Shown here: positions 45,901 to 58,304 of the stretch, piece by piece
Layout: every line of letters begins with the position of its first letter
How positions within the stretch are numbered: the stretch's first letter is position 1
Assembly: GCA_018287875.1 (NCBI GenBank)
Contig: JAGVVL010000002.1
Coordinates: 4,278,001 to 4,342,000, forward strand
Direction: 5' to 3'
Length of the DNA stretch: 64,000 nucleotides
DNA from: Nigrospora sphaerica
Taxonomy: Eukaryota > Ascomycota > Sordariomycetes > Amphisphaeriales > Apiosporaceae
Notes under the pieces: model-generated
Database searches by the model: none
Seen by the model: only the letters and a program-made list of their open reading frames with translations
Told to the model about the DNA's origin: nothing
Position numbers and translations under genes: made by a program

Positions 45901-48900
45901 TGCAAATTCACACTCGATGTCCACTCGGGGCTTGCTTACCGCGGCCCAGCAACTTTGCCTTCAGCACATCCTCCTCCTCCCAGATTGGGACGCTCTGGAC
46001 TTCCGTCTCCATGCTGGCGGCAAACACCTTAACCATGCGCATGAAGCTATCGAACAGCTTCTCGGTCGCAGAGCGCGCGTAGAGGTACTTCTGGGTTCGG
46101 AAGGTCACCTTGATATTCGCATTGGCCTCGTTCACATCGAGCACCAGGTCGTATGCCGTCTTGCCGACCGATGCCGTGCCGTCGGCCTCGCCTCCGAGAA
46201 CACGAGGCTTGTCGACGGCCAGTTGGCGGTAATCCATGAAAACCTGGAATAGCGGGCTATGGGCCGTGGAGCGCGGGATTTGCAACTGCTCGAGAAGCAC
46301 GTCAAAGGGGACGCGGGAGTTGGCGAGGGCAGCGTAGGCCTTGTCCCGCGCGTCGACCGTGGCGTCCTTGAACTTGACACCGCTTCCGTCTCTCCCCTTG
46401 AATCGAATGGGAAGAAGGTTGAGGAGGAAGCCCACGGTGCCGGCAACGCTGGAATCGGCGCGGTTGGCATCCGCGATGCCGATCACAAGGTCGTCCACGT
46501 CGAGGTGGCGGAACAAGAAAACCTTCAGTGCGGCCAAGAAGAAATGGAAGGTGGTGATGCGGTGTCGCTTGCACTGCGTCTTGATCTGCCGGGCGGTCCG
46601 GGCGTCCAACTCCGTCTCGACCAGCTCGTAGTCGTACACACGCAAGTTCTTACGACGGCCGGTCTGGGCCAGCGGGAAGAGGGGGAGGGTCTCGGGAAAG
46701 TCGGGATACATTTTGCGCCAAAAGTCCATTTCGCCCTGCATGGCGCCGCTTTCGACATCGCGGCGCTGCCGGGCGGCGAAGTCGCTGAACTGGCAGGGCA
46801 CCTCGGGCAGGGCTTCGCCGTCATACAGCTTGTTGATCTCGCCCAGGAGAATGTTGAAGCTGAAACCATCTATATTGATGTGGTGGAAACCGAAGAGAAG
46901 GAAATGCGTCGTGGGGGTTAAGGACAGAAGCTTGATGCGGATCGTCTCGCCCCGCGTGATTTGGAAAATGTGTTTCTGCAGCTCCTCCGTCTCCAGCTCA
47001 ACCTCGTCCTCGCCCGCAATGGACCGCCGCTCCAGATGCAGGAGCGACGTGGCCAGCACACCCTGCGTCGGTTCGTTCATGCGCTCGGGGTTGGCAAAGA
47101 AAGCCGTCCGGAAGGCTTCATGACGTTGTCCAATAGCGCGAATGGCGGCCTCGGCGTCACCCAGCCGGATCGGCCCCGTGAACTTCAGCCGGCAAGTGAG
47201 ATTAAACGCGGTGGGGTCCTCTAGGTACTGCATTAGGAACCAGAATCGAGACGAGGCGTACGACATCTTCTCCGTTTTGAGGAATACTAACGAGGACTGC
47301 GGCGGCACCGGGGCGGCCTGAAGCAATGTCGAGGGGCGACCGTCTATGTCCTGAGCGGCGTCGATAGGTTGCTGTTGTCGGTGGATCTCTTTTTCTTCCT
47401 GCTGTTCCTGCTTCTGGGGCGCAGGTGAGCTGGCGCCTACTTCAGATCGCTTGTCTTCGGACTCGTCCTCGGACGGAGGGTTGGTGGAAGTTGCGGGCGT
47501 ATAATCGTCTCCCACCTCCGAGTTGACAGCGCTCATCCCCGAAAGGGGCGTGGCGAGTTCCGAGGCGGTGGATGGTGCCATGCGCTTCCTGATTGAGAAG
47601 TAATCAACCCCGGGTTTGGCCGCATCCTCGGCGGCGGTTGGGGCGGGGGCGGAGACGGCCACATCGACGACAACCGGCTTGGCGGCCTCAGTGGCCTTCT
47701 CGCCCTCAGCTTCAGGGGCGGCTTCGGGCGCGGCTTCGGTGGCAACAGTGACTGCTGCCTCCTCGACCTTGGCTTCCGTGGCAGTCTCCGGCGCGTTGGC
47801 CGTCGCTGTCTCCTCGGCAGGCTTCTCGGCGTTCTCGGTAGTCGGGGCGGCTACGTTGGGGATGAGCTCCCTGCTCAACCGCTTGACAGCATCTTCCACC
47901 AGGTCGGCGACTGTCGCACCGCCAAGAATTTTGAGGACGGGCATGTCGAGGTCCAGTTCTTTGGTGAACCAGGACCTCATGTCGACAGCCAGCAACGAAT
48001 CGACACCGAGCTCAACGATTGTAGTCTCGGGAGTGATTCCTCTCTCATCCGGGTTCATGCTCAGCCGAGTGTAGAGGGTGGTCAACAAGCCATCTATCCA
48101 TCGGGGTCAGTATTAAGATTCAAGGGTGTGCGAGGCATACTTACCCAGTAGCAATTGGTAGACGTCTTCCTCGCTCGTCATCTCCTTGAGCTTGGAACGA
48201 ACCGAGACCGTGTTGCCACCTCGGCCGCCTTGGTTCTGCTCCTGCGGCTTAACGAGGCGCAACCAGGCGAACCTAGGGATGTTGACCCAGGCCGGCGGGT
48301 TCTCGTTACGCTCAACGTCGATTCGCTCGAGACCAGCCGTGATCTCGGGGTTTCGGCCCGAGTCGGGCTTTCCGGCCATGACGGCCTCGGCGAAGAATTG
48401 ATAGAATTCCCACTGTAGATGCATGTCAGTGCGCATCCTCCCGGGGCTGGCGTCGGTAGGCTGTGTCTCTTACCTCGTTGATGTTCGCATAACCCACCGA
48501 CCTCAGTCTCTCCAGCTTGCTGGGGTCGCGGTTGAGGTAACCCAGGCCGACGATGCCAGGCATGTTGATAGCCGAACCCACCAGGCCACGCTTGCGCCGA
48601 CCACCAACCAAACTGCACATGAAGGCGTTGGCAGCGGCGTACGATGTCTGACCGATGTTGCCTGAGACGGAAGCGAGCGACGAGAAGACCATGAAGAAGT
48701 CCAGATCGTCAGAGGGCGAGGAGAACAACTCGTCCAGGAACAATGTACCATCTACCTTAGGTTTAAGGGTGGTGACGAAGTCCTCGTACGTCTTGTTGGC
48801 GAACAGGCCATCAATCAGGATCATAGCGCCGTTGGCTACACCAGCAATGGGGGGCATCTCGGCGCAGATCTTGGCGTGGGTAGCCCGAACGGAGTCCCGC

Positions 48901-51900
48901 GACGTGATGTCCATCGCGTACAGTTTGATGGAAGCGCCTTGGGCTTCGACCTGCTCGAGCCAGGCCGCGTCGACCTTGGGGCTGCGACTCGCCAGGGCCA
49001 AGTGGCGCGCGCCACGTTGCACCATCCATCGCGCGAGGGCGAGGCCGACCTCCCCAGTGAGGCCGATCATGAAGTAGGTCTTGTCGCTGCGGAATTTGAT
49101 AAGCTCCTCGGCGGGCACGATGCGAGCGGCGACCTCCGGCTCGGCCTCCCAGTTGACGACGGGGAGATCCTGGTGCTGCGGCGCCAGCGCCTGCACGGTG
49201 CTCAGGGACAGAGTGCGGGCGTTGACGGGGGAAACCGTAGACAGAGCGTCGTTGACGGCCTTTGAGAAGACCTTGGAGACGGCGTCACTTGTGAACTCGC
49301 TCGTTGTGTATGCCTTCGAGGTGACCAGGTCGGCGCCGGTCAGCGCCTTGGACGCGGGGCCCAGGTGGTTGCGGATCCTGAAGCCCACCGTCCTGGCGTC
49401 AATTGCCTCGGAGAGGTCCACAAAGAGCGACACGCCCTGCGTGAGAGCAGGGAAGATGAACCGGTCGGGTGCCGAGGGGTGGATGTACTTGGTGCCAGCA
49501 TGGCCTGGGGACGCCGCAGTAAAAACAATCTGCTTGGTCGAGGCCTTCTCCTTCAGCAGCTGCAGGAGTGTGGGCGTGGGCTCGTGGACCAGGATGCTGG
49601 AACCAGCTCCCGACGCGGCCACGATGCTTTCAGCAAGCATGTGGGTGGCGCAGTGGTACAGGAGCGCCTCTTCGTCGCCGTTGAAGGTGTCGATGTCGAC
49701 GACGGCGTCTTTGGAGACAAAAACGGTGGACCGGCAGGTCTCCGCCAGCGCAAGAACTCGTTTGCTGCTCCTAAGGTTGACGCCCGCCACCAGGTAGAGG
49801 CACCCGGCACCGGCGACGTTGACAGCGTTGAGGATCGACTTGCTTACCTTGACCTCAATCTTGTCGCTTTCTGCGTCGGAACCTGCCACTTCAAGGAGGT
49901 GGTATCCCGAGTCGGAGTGGTTGATCTCGAGGACGGTCGTCTCAGGCTTGACGGTCTTGGTGATGGCCCGCCTCTCCGAGTTGAGGCGAGCGTTGACATC
50001 GGTAGCGGGCAGATAGCGCGGGATCAGCAGCTGGCCGTCCTCGATGGTCATCTCACGCTCCAGCGTCCAGAGCGGCGTGTAGGGCTTGGGCTTGCGCTGT
50101 GCCCAGGCATCCGAAATCTGGAGGCGTAGTAGGTGCTCCGAGATGAGCTCCGGGCTCGGGTGCTCGCCGCCATCGAAGTTGAGGAACTGGAGGCGAAGAC
50201 TGGTCATCTCACCGACGAGGCAACGACCCGTGCCCACCATCATGTTCATGTAGGGATCCTCGCCGCGGCTTCCCGTCGTCACCCAAAGCATGTTCTTGGA
50301 GTGGTCGCAAAGGCGTACGATGGCCTTGAACTTTTCCTCGGTGAAGGGGTCGAAAATGTGCTCGTCCAGCTCCAACAGACTAAGCACGGTCGGCTTTTCG
50401 GCGATGATGTCCTCGTCGATGTCCAGGATATCGGGAACGCGCAGTATCTCGTGATAGTAGGGCTGCAAGAGAGCTGCCAACGTGCGTACGAGACGCTTGG
50501 TCTGCGGCTTGCGCCCGCCGAGAAGCAGAAGGTTCTCGGAGAAGTTGGGCGACTCGGGCTCGAAGTCCAGAGGGTTGCGGATCATGTTCATCTGCATGTC
50601 CACGGCCTGCGTGAGCATGACGGAGAAGGGCACTATGTACAGCCTTTCGTCGGGGGTGGCCGTGTCGATGCCCGAGAAGCCCGTCTTGCGCATCACCTCG
50701 TTCCAACTGCTCTTGGGAATGAGCGGGCTGAACTTGCGGCCGTCGTCGCGGCCAGCCCACCAACCGGGCAGGCCGCAGAAGCCGAAGGCGATACGCAGGG
50801 GGTTGTTGTTGGTAATCTCCAGAAGGGCCAGGTGGCCACCGGGGCGAAGGAGCTTGCGAACGTTCTTCATGGTCGTCTCCAGCACCGACGTAGCGTGGAG
50901 CACGTTACCAGCGATGATGAGGTCATAAGAACCCTCCTCGAAGCCCTGTTCCTTGGGGTCCTTTTCGATATCGAGCGGCTTGAAGACCATCTTCTCCGAA
51001 TGCTTCTCGAACTTGTCCTGCGCCTCAACGAAGAAAGCGGCCGACACGTCTGTGTAGGTGTACGACGCGAAGTTCTCGCCCAGGCACTGCAGTGTCGCCG
51101 CCGTGGACGAACCCGTGCCGGCACCGATTTCCAGGATGCGCATGTTGTGGTGACGGTGGGAAAGCTGCTGCACAATCTTGCCGAGGTACATGTTGTACTC
51201 GTTGTAACCATAGTGGCCGAAGTAGAACTCCTCCAACATGTTGTTGGTCTTGAACTCCTCAAGCAGCGACAGCTCGCCACGCACAAACGGGATCAGGCGC
51301 TCGCCGATGAATACCAGCGTGTGGAAGTGCGGGTGCAGGGTCGACCAGTAGTCGAAGCGCTCCTTGATGTCGTCGGTCCAGTCGTCGTTGAGCCACTCCT
51401 TCTTGCAGGTGGTGTGCTGGCCGTTGGCGGCCAGCCCTACAACGTAAGCGGCCCAGTCCAGGACGCAAAGCTGGTGCCAATCGCACGACTCGCGCTCCTC
51501 CGCAGTGATGGCTTCGTGGAGCTTGCGCAGATAGTAGAAGCACATGCGCTCGACGAGCGCAGCACCCTCGTACTCCTCTTCGGTCAGCGTCCACTCCTTC
51601 CAGCCGAGGGCACCGTCGGGGTCGGCCTTGTCCCACACCGTCTCGGCAAAGGTTTGGCGATCGTCGGCCTCGGTGGGCTGCGTCAACGGTGTGACGTGGA
51701 GGCCCTCGACCAAAATGATGGCGTTCTTGCCGTCTTCGGCGTAGATGTCGACGTCGCCCGAAATACCGCTTTCCGACCGCGCGAGTGCGGCATCGAACGG
51801 CAGCGGCACCTCAACACCGGAATTCGCCTGCGTGGCAGCCGGGTTCACCGTGATGCGGCTGATGAGGGTGGGCACGTGGAGGGTCCAGAGGCGTCCATCC

Positions 51901-54900
51901 CCAGGGGCACCAATGGCGGCGAAGATGGACTGGAAGGCGACATCCAGTGTGGCCGGGTGAACGACAAAGTGCTGGTCGACAGACTCGGCATCGATGGGGA
52001 TGGTCATCTCGCCGTGGGCACCGCCCGTCTTGCGTCTCAGATCGGTGATGCCCTGGAACATGCCGGTGTACCCATAGCCGAGTTTGGCAAGCGCCGAGTA
52101 AAAGTAGTCAACGTCGACGTCCAGGATGGTGCCCGTCTGCGAAGGTCGTTCTGGGAGAGCGTCGAGGGACTGTTCGGCAAGCTGGATGCGAAGCTGTCCG
52201 CTGGCCATGGAGGTGAAGCCTCCGGTATCCTTGTTCATGCACGCATGGCACGAGAAGTCGGCCGTCACGAAGCTCTGCCCAGCCTCGACCTGCTTCTGTA
52301 CGTTGCTCATGGTGAAGATGGTTTCCACGCCCGTGTTGTCGTCGTAGAAGGACAGGGCACGGTGGATGCTGAAGTTCAGCAACTCCATGAGGCGCATCTT
52401 CTCGACCGGTGCCAAGACCTTGGCCGCCTCGAGGGCCATAACGGCAAACCCAGCAGCCGGGAACACGGTCTGACCCTGGATGGCATGCCCGCGCAGCCGG
52501 GGCATCTCGGCCGGCTTAACGTAGTTACGCCAGCGGTACTCGCCCTCGGCTTCATCTGTTGTTCGGGCACCCAAGAGCTCGTGGGGCTTGTGCTCACGAA
52601 GACGGTGAGCCTTCGAAAGACGCGTCTCGTTCCAGATGATCTTCTCGTGGTCCCAAGTGTAACCCGGTATCTCCTTTGAGATTTGAAATTGGGTGTCGGC
52701 GTCGAAGGCCAGGGCATAGCCCTTGAAATCCATGGCGCTGCCGCCGAGGATGGTCCAGATGGAGCCCAGGGTCGTCGCCATGGCGACGGTATCGTTCGAG
52801 CCGCGGCTGAGGGTTCCGAAATAGGGAACCGAAGATCCGGTAACTTCCTCGATCGTGAGGCTGGCAGGGCCCTTGAGCGCGGGATGGGGGCCGACCTCGA
52901 GGACGACGCCCGGGGTACCGCTGGCCTTCAACGCAGCGGTTAGGGCCTGGGAGAAGAGGACAGGCTGCAGCATGTTGTCTTTCCAGTACGAGTTGGACAG
53001 CTTCTCGGCATGTTCCATGGTGACCAGCTCTCCGTCGAGGACAGACGAGTACCAGCGAGCAGCCTCGGGGCCGGGCGTCTGGATCTGAATCCCACAGGCG
53101 CCCAGGGCCTCGAGGTAGTAAGGCGAACAGGGGACCATGTGGGCCGAGTGGTACGCGGTGTCGACCTTGAGCTTCCTCGCAAACTTGGACTCATCCTCGA
53201 AGATCAGCTGCACGAAATCGATGGCGTCCTCGTCGCCAGAGACAGTCACGCTGGCCGAAGAGTTGCTAGCGGCGACCTGGACGCGGCCCTTGAGCTTGGG
53301 CAGGCTGACCAGTTCCGCCGCGTCCGCCATATCGGTACCGGCCGCCAGCATACCACCCGACTTCCCGTTCGGGCCCTTAGCCAGCTTCGTGTACTTGCCA
53401 CGGTAGTAGGCAATGCGAATAGCATCGGTGGCAGTCAGAAACCCGGCGGTGTAAGCGGCGGCGATTTCTCCAGACGAGTGACCGACGACCGTCGTGAATT
53501 TGATGCCGGCGGCACCGAGGAGATCCACGAGAAGTATCTGGATGGCAGTGCAAATGGGCTGCGACAGCTCTCCCTCGGCAATCCTCGAAGTCTCTTTGTC
53601 CGCCAGGATCTCGGCCTTGAGCGACCACTCGGGACCATCCGGGAGATCGGCCAGCGACTTCTCCAGGCGGGCAACGAGCTCCTCGCCGAGCCTCGACGTC
53701 TGGATAATATGGCGGCCCATCGAGGCCCACTGGGCACCCTGGCCGGTGAAGATGCCCAAAACGTCCTCGGTCTTTGCGCTGGAGCGCACTGCTAGAGGCT
53801 CATTCTTGGACTTGCTCTCCTCCATCCGAGCCTCGATGGCGGCAATCAGCGACTCGGCGTCCAGGCCGGCGAAGGCGGCACGAAACTTGAAGGCCGTGCG
53901 GCGGGACAGCGTCCAGGAAAGATCATTGAGGTTGAAGTCGGGGCTTTCGCGCAGGAACTGGATCAGCGTGTCCAGCTGAGCGCGGAGAGAGCGCTCCGAG
54001 GTGGCCGAAAACAGGAAGGGGGTGACGGCCGGGCTCGGCTCGGCGCCAGCAGCAGCCGCCGCCACAGCCGGAGGCTCATAGGCCTCGACGATGGCGTGGG
54101 CGTTGGTGCCGCCGAATCCGAAGCTGTTCACACTGGCGCGACGAGGAACGCCAGCGGGCAGCTCGGGCCACTCGATGGCCTCGACCGGCACCTTCAGGTG
54201 GCCGTAGTAGGGCTCCAGGTCGGGGTTAAGCTTGGTAAAGTGCATGTTGGAGGGGATGAGCTTGTTCTGCACGGCCAGAGACGCCTTCATGAGACCGGCA
54301 ATGCCCGCAGTGCCTTCGGTGTGACCGATGACCGTCTTAATGGAACCGACGTAGAGAACGTCCTCGTCGGCGCCGTCTTCGGCCTCGTCGGGCTTTTCCT
54401 CCCCCTCCTTGTGCGAGAAGAAGGCGCGGTAGATGGCGCCGGCCTCCTGAGGGTCGCCAGCTTTGGTTCCGGTACCGTGAGCCTCGAAGTACTGGCACCG
54501 CTCCTCCTTCTTGGTGGGGTCAAGGCCAGCTCGAGCGTAGGTGTCGCGGATCAGGGCGGCCTGGGCGATGGAGCTCGGCATGGTGATACCGGGGGTACGG
54601 CCGTCCTGGTTGACGCCCGTCTCGCGGATGAGGCACTCGATGTGGTCGCCGTCACGCAGAGCAGCGCTCAGCGTCTTGAGCACCAAGGCACCCACGCCCT
54701 CGCCTCGGGCGTATCCGTCGGCGCCGGCGTCCCACATGCGCGATCGGCCAGTGGGGGAAAGCATGTTCAGGTTGCTTTCGGCGATATACATGGCTGCAGG
54801 GGAGCATGGTTAGTTCGCCATCTCCGCCGGGGGGTTAAGAAGTACGGGACTCGAGCGGGTTATGGCGGCAAGCACCCGTGCGGGGCCGAGGAAGCAACGG

Positions 54901-55757
54901 AGGAAGTTGCCTCCAGCCAGCCCGGTGGGGCCGGGAGGGGGACGTCCGGGGAAGCCCGTCCAGCCAGGGTCCCAGAGGCCGGGGGTAGAGAATGGACGGA
55001 AGAGACGCGGAAAGAAACAGGAAGACTTACTGGGAGAAAAGATGAGGTTGGTACCGGCTGCCACGGCCACGGGGCACTCGCCGCTCCGCAGCACCTGGAC
55101 GGCCTGGTGGACGGCCACCAGACTCGACGAACAGGCAGTGTCGATGGTCATGGACGGCCCGTGCCAGTTGAAGAAGTACGAGACGCGATTAGACATTATA
55201 CTGCGCGAGCTGCCGGTGGCGGCGTACGTGGGAATCTGTTCGCTGTCGGCGTAGACGATGCCCGAGAAGTCGTCGCACATGACGCCCACGTAGCAGGCCG
55301 TGTTGGTGTCCGACAGCGAGTCGATGCTCAGGCCGGCCGCCTCGAGCGACTCGTAGACCGTCTCCATCAGCAGGCGCTGCTGCGGGTCAATGGCCTCGGC
55401 CTCGCTGCCCGAGATGCTGAAGAACTGGGCGTCGAAGGCGCGCGTGTCCTGCTCGAGCAGGTACGAATGGAGCACCTGGAGCAGCAGGAGATTAGCTCGC
55501 CCTCACCGCTGTCCCACACCGGAACCAGGCTTCACCCTGGCCCGAAAAGGGGGTGGGTAGGTCTCGATGCTCACGTTGTTGGCGCCATGGTGGTGCCCGT
55601 CGTTGTTGTGGAAGTTGTCGGCCCGGAAGCGGTCGATCTTTTTCAGAACGTCGCGCGGCTGGCTCAGGAGCTTCCACAGCTTCGAGGCCGAGGTCGAACC
55701 GCCGGGAAAGCGGCAGCCACTTCCCACAACGGCGATGGGCTCGTTGGTGTAGGCCAT
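42974..55757 (-). CDS. Hybrid HR-PKS-NRPS megasynthase (KS-AT-DH-CMeT-psiER-KR-ACP-C-A-PCP-R)
   Basis: Builds a methylated reduced polyketide, condenses it with one amino acid and releases it through a terminal reductase. Six exons join in frame: 55575-55757, 55031-55475, 48474-54793, 48145-48412, 45940-48093 and 42974-45888; 4094 residues. KS has Cys176 in DTACSSS, His315 in HGTGT and His367 in GHTEG. AT has Ser649 in GHSSG. DH has His979 ([10 protein letters not shown]) and Asp1160. CMeT has LEIGAGTG (about 1430). The ER region (about 1830-2090) has no GGVG nucleotide motif. KR has Ser2248 and Tyr2261. ACP has Ser2438. C has HHINIDG at 2809. A has [12 protein letters not shown] (3290) and Lys3646. 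PCP has Ser3707. R has TGCTGFVG (3787) and Tyr3923-x3-Lys3927. A linker of about 200 residues, rich in Ala/Glu/Pro/Gln, joins ACP to C. The architecture matches cytochalasan and ACE1 synthases. Confidence 0.96.
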
Positions 55758-58304
55758 TGCGGGGACGGGAGTCGAAGGGGGGGGGGGTTTGGGTATCAGA
55801 AGAAAACAGGCCAAGAGGCGGGCGGGAGGAACAAGGAGTGCGAATATACAGCCAAGAAAGAGACAAGACCGGAGAGTACAGCGAAGAGAATGTAGACGGT
55901 TCGAGGCGGCCAGTGAGGCTGATAGAGGGCAATGGACGCGGGCTAAGCGGCACGTCGGGGCAAGGTACAATAGAAGAAGAGTTAGATGGTTTTGTTCACC
56001 GAGACACGGACGGCACAAAAGGCGAGGAAGAGGGTCAAGAGTCGAGGAATAGGCCGCTCAGTCTCAAGTCTGGTCTCAGCTGGGGAGCTACAGAGAACGG
56101 CCGACGAAAGCAGCAGTCCCGGTGTTCTTATTCAAACGTCCATGGCCGAGGCAGGCTTCGCCGCGAGCCTCCAGATACTGGCTCACGGCGTGCTCACGGC
56201 AGTGAGTCTCCGGCTGACAATCAGACGGCGCGATATGACACGCAGACAAGGGACGGCGTGGAACCCACGGTCCCACCCCGCCGGTCGCCGGGCTGGAAAC
56301 GTGGAAGCGTGGAAGCATCTTGCGGGGAGACTGGAGCCGAGGCCTGCAAGGGCCATCGTTCGCGCCTTAATGCGCTCACCCACTGACTGACCGGCGTCTG
56401 ACCCGGACGTGACAGGCCAGCCGCCGTTCTGACAAGCTTTTGCCCAGCAAGGCCAAGAGGAATACAAGCTTCCAAGTCGCACACGCCAACAGCCTAGCTG
56501 GGCCCCCGGTACGGCCAAGCCCCCGATATAGCCTGACTCGCCCCTGATACACCGTGTGGGGGTGGGCAGGGGCAGCCATGGAGGACGAGCTCCCGGGCCA
56601 GCTGACAACACCCCTGTACCCAGCCTAGTGGAGCTAGGCCCGTATCTGGGACTTGCCTGGCTTCCATGCGAACACCCCACGCCCTGTTTAGGGCCGATGG
56701 GGGGCACCGACAGGGTTGGTGAATTCCAGCCTAATCCCTCACATTTACTAGTACCGTCGTGCTATCGCGACTGTGCACGGCGCTGGGGCTGATGACGGCC
56801 GAGGCGGGGACTGCTGACCAGCAGACCCAACAGGGTCCTCGTCAGCTCCGGGATGGCCTGCCTCATTACAACCTGTTCGGCCGGGCACGGGCGAAACGCG
56901 CTCGAAATGGGCAAAGACGAGCTAAACTGCTGCTGCGAAGGTCACCAATCTACCGTCTGTCCCTTTCCGGCACGCCGCAGGACCGGGATTTCCGGCACGC
57001 GTTGCAGCACAACCGGATGAACATGTCTGATCCAAATCGGTCCACCCCAGCGGGCGCACGCAGTACTTTTGGCCCGTCACTGACTCGTAGCCTCGTACAC
57101 GCCGAATGGGGACGACCCTTGGCGTTCGGCCCTCTCTTGGTGGCTGGCGTGCGTGCTTGCGTGTGGGTGTGTCTGTGTATATCTGTATGTGGCGTGGGGG
57201 TGTGTGTGTGTGTGTGTATGTGTGTGTGCCAGGTGCGGAAACGGGGTGGTCGCCAGTGCCATGGCGAGTGGTTTCTGGCTACTTGGGCGTCCCTTTTATG
57301 TTCCTTGGGAGAGAGAAGACGGGCGGGCGGCAACGCCCTCTTTTCGCTCCACGTTCACGACCCCACGAGAATCTCGCTCTCGCTATCGCCAACGCTGCGA
57401 GGCTCAGACTGGGACGTCATGGGTCCCGTCGCTGGGCGTGTCTTGGTGCTATGCGACTCAGCAGTCCGCCGGGCAGCGAAATCACACGACAAAAGCCATC
57501 GTCGCTACCACGGTCGAAGCAGGCCCTAAGCCAGAACCGATCCTGCATATCGTCAATGAAGACCCCGGCACTTCGATCACCGGAGGGTAAAGGGGCAACT
57601 TCGTAGCGGAAACCGGTCAGGACCGCGGCTCTCGTGACACTCAATGGCATAGTTCTAAGCAAAAGATTGAGCCGAGAGAGTCTTGTTGGCGTGGTACACG
57701 GGTGGATCCCGGCACCGCCTTACGGGGACTCTCTGCTAAGAAGAGCCATCTACATATGCAAAACGCAAGTGGTTCTGGGCCTGATGGACTCTCTCCTATT
57801 CCTTGGACCATGGCTTCAACGGTGTGGGGAACGGGGCTTCTTGGTATCGGCAGGCAGTGTGCCAACTCCTTATATCATGATCCTGTACGCCAGCATCGAG
57901 CTATACGGCTATATACTAAAAGCCTGCGCCCATTGTTTTCTGCCTCGCGTTCACTATTGTGCGATATCACATCGCGAGCCCAGGTTGCACGTATTGTTTT
58001 GTCCCTCCCCCCCCTAAGCAACCCAAGCAGAATCCACAACCGACTCCAGAACACCGAACCAAACGACAGGAAGAAGCACCCGCAAGACTCCGCGAACCGA
58101 GGTCCAAAAAAAGGGTTAACCACGGCATCCAACCTGGGAATATAAAGTTTCGTCAAAAAGTCACCCGGCCGGGAGCCTGGCTTGGTGAAGCATTACAAAG
58201 GAGAGAAAGAGCGGTGGCGGCGACGGCGCCGGCCTGGCCACCTTGTGTCCCAGTGGCAGCCACCTCGGTTAGGAGACCCCAGAGATTGGGAACCTGGAGC
58301 ACGG
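55758..58304. other. PKS-NRPS upstream region
   Basis: About 2.5 kb between the PKS-NRPS start and the end of the bZIP gene. No supportable gene. A C-run lies just before the PKS-NRPS ATG and a TATA-like TGTATATTC lies about 90 bp upstream of it (minus strand). A GT repeat occupies 57200-57228. The rest is probably promoter and bZIP 3' flank. Confidence 0.55.
57200..57228. repeat. GT microsatellite
   Basis: A GT repeat interrupted once by an A, within the PKS-NRPS upstream region. Confidence 0.85.

Noticed and set aside
50133..52679. 848-codon open frame on the plus strand, and other long ones at 54096-55895 and 42974-45871 opposite strand
   Set aside because: They lie antisense to the PKS-NRPS, whose domains are unmistakable, and their composition (runs of Val, Gly, Arg, Ala) is that of a shadow frame in GC-rich codons.
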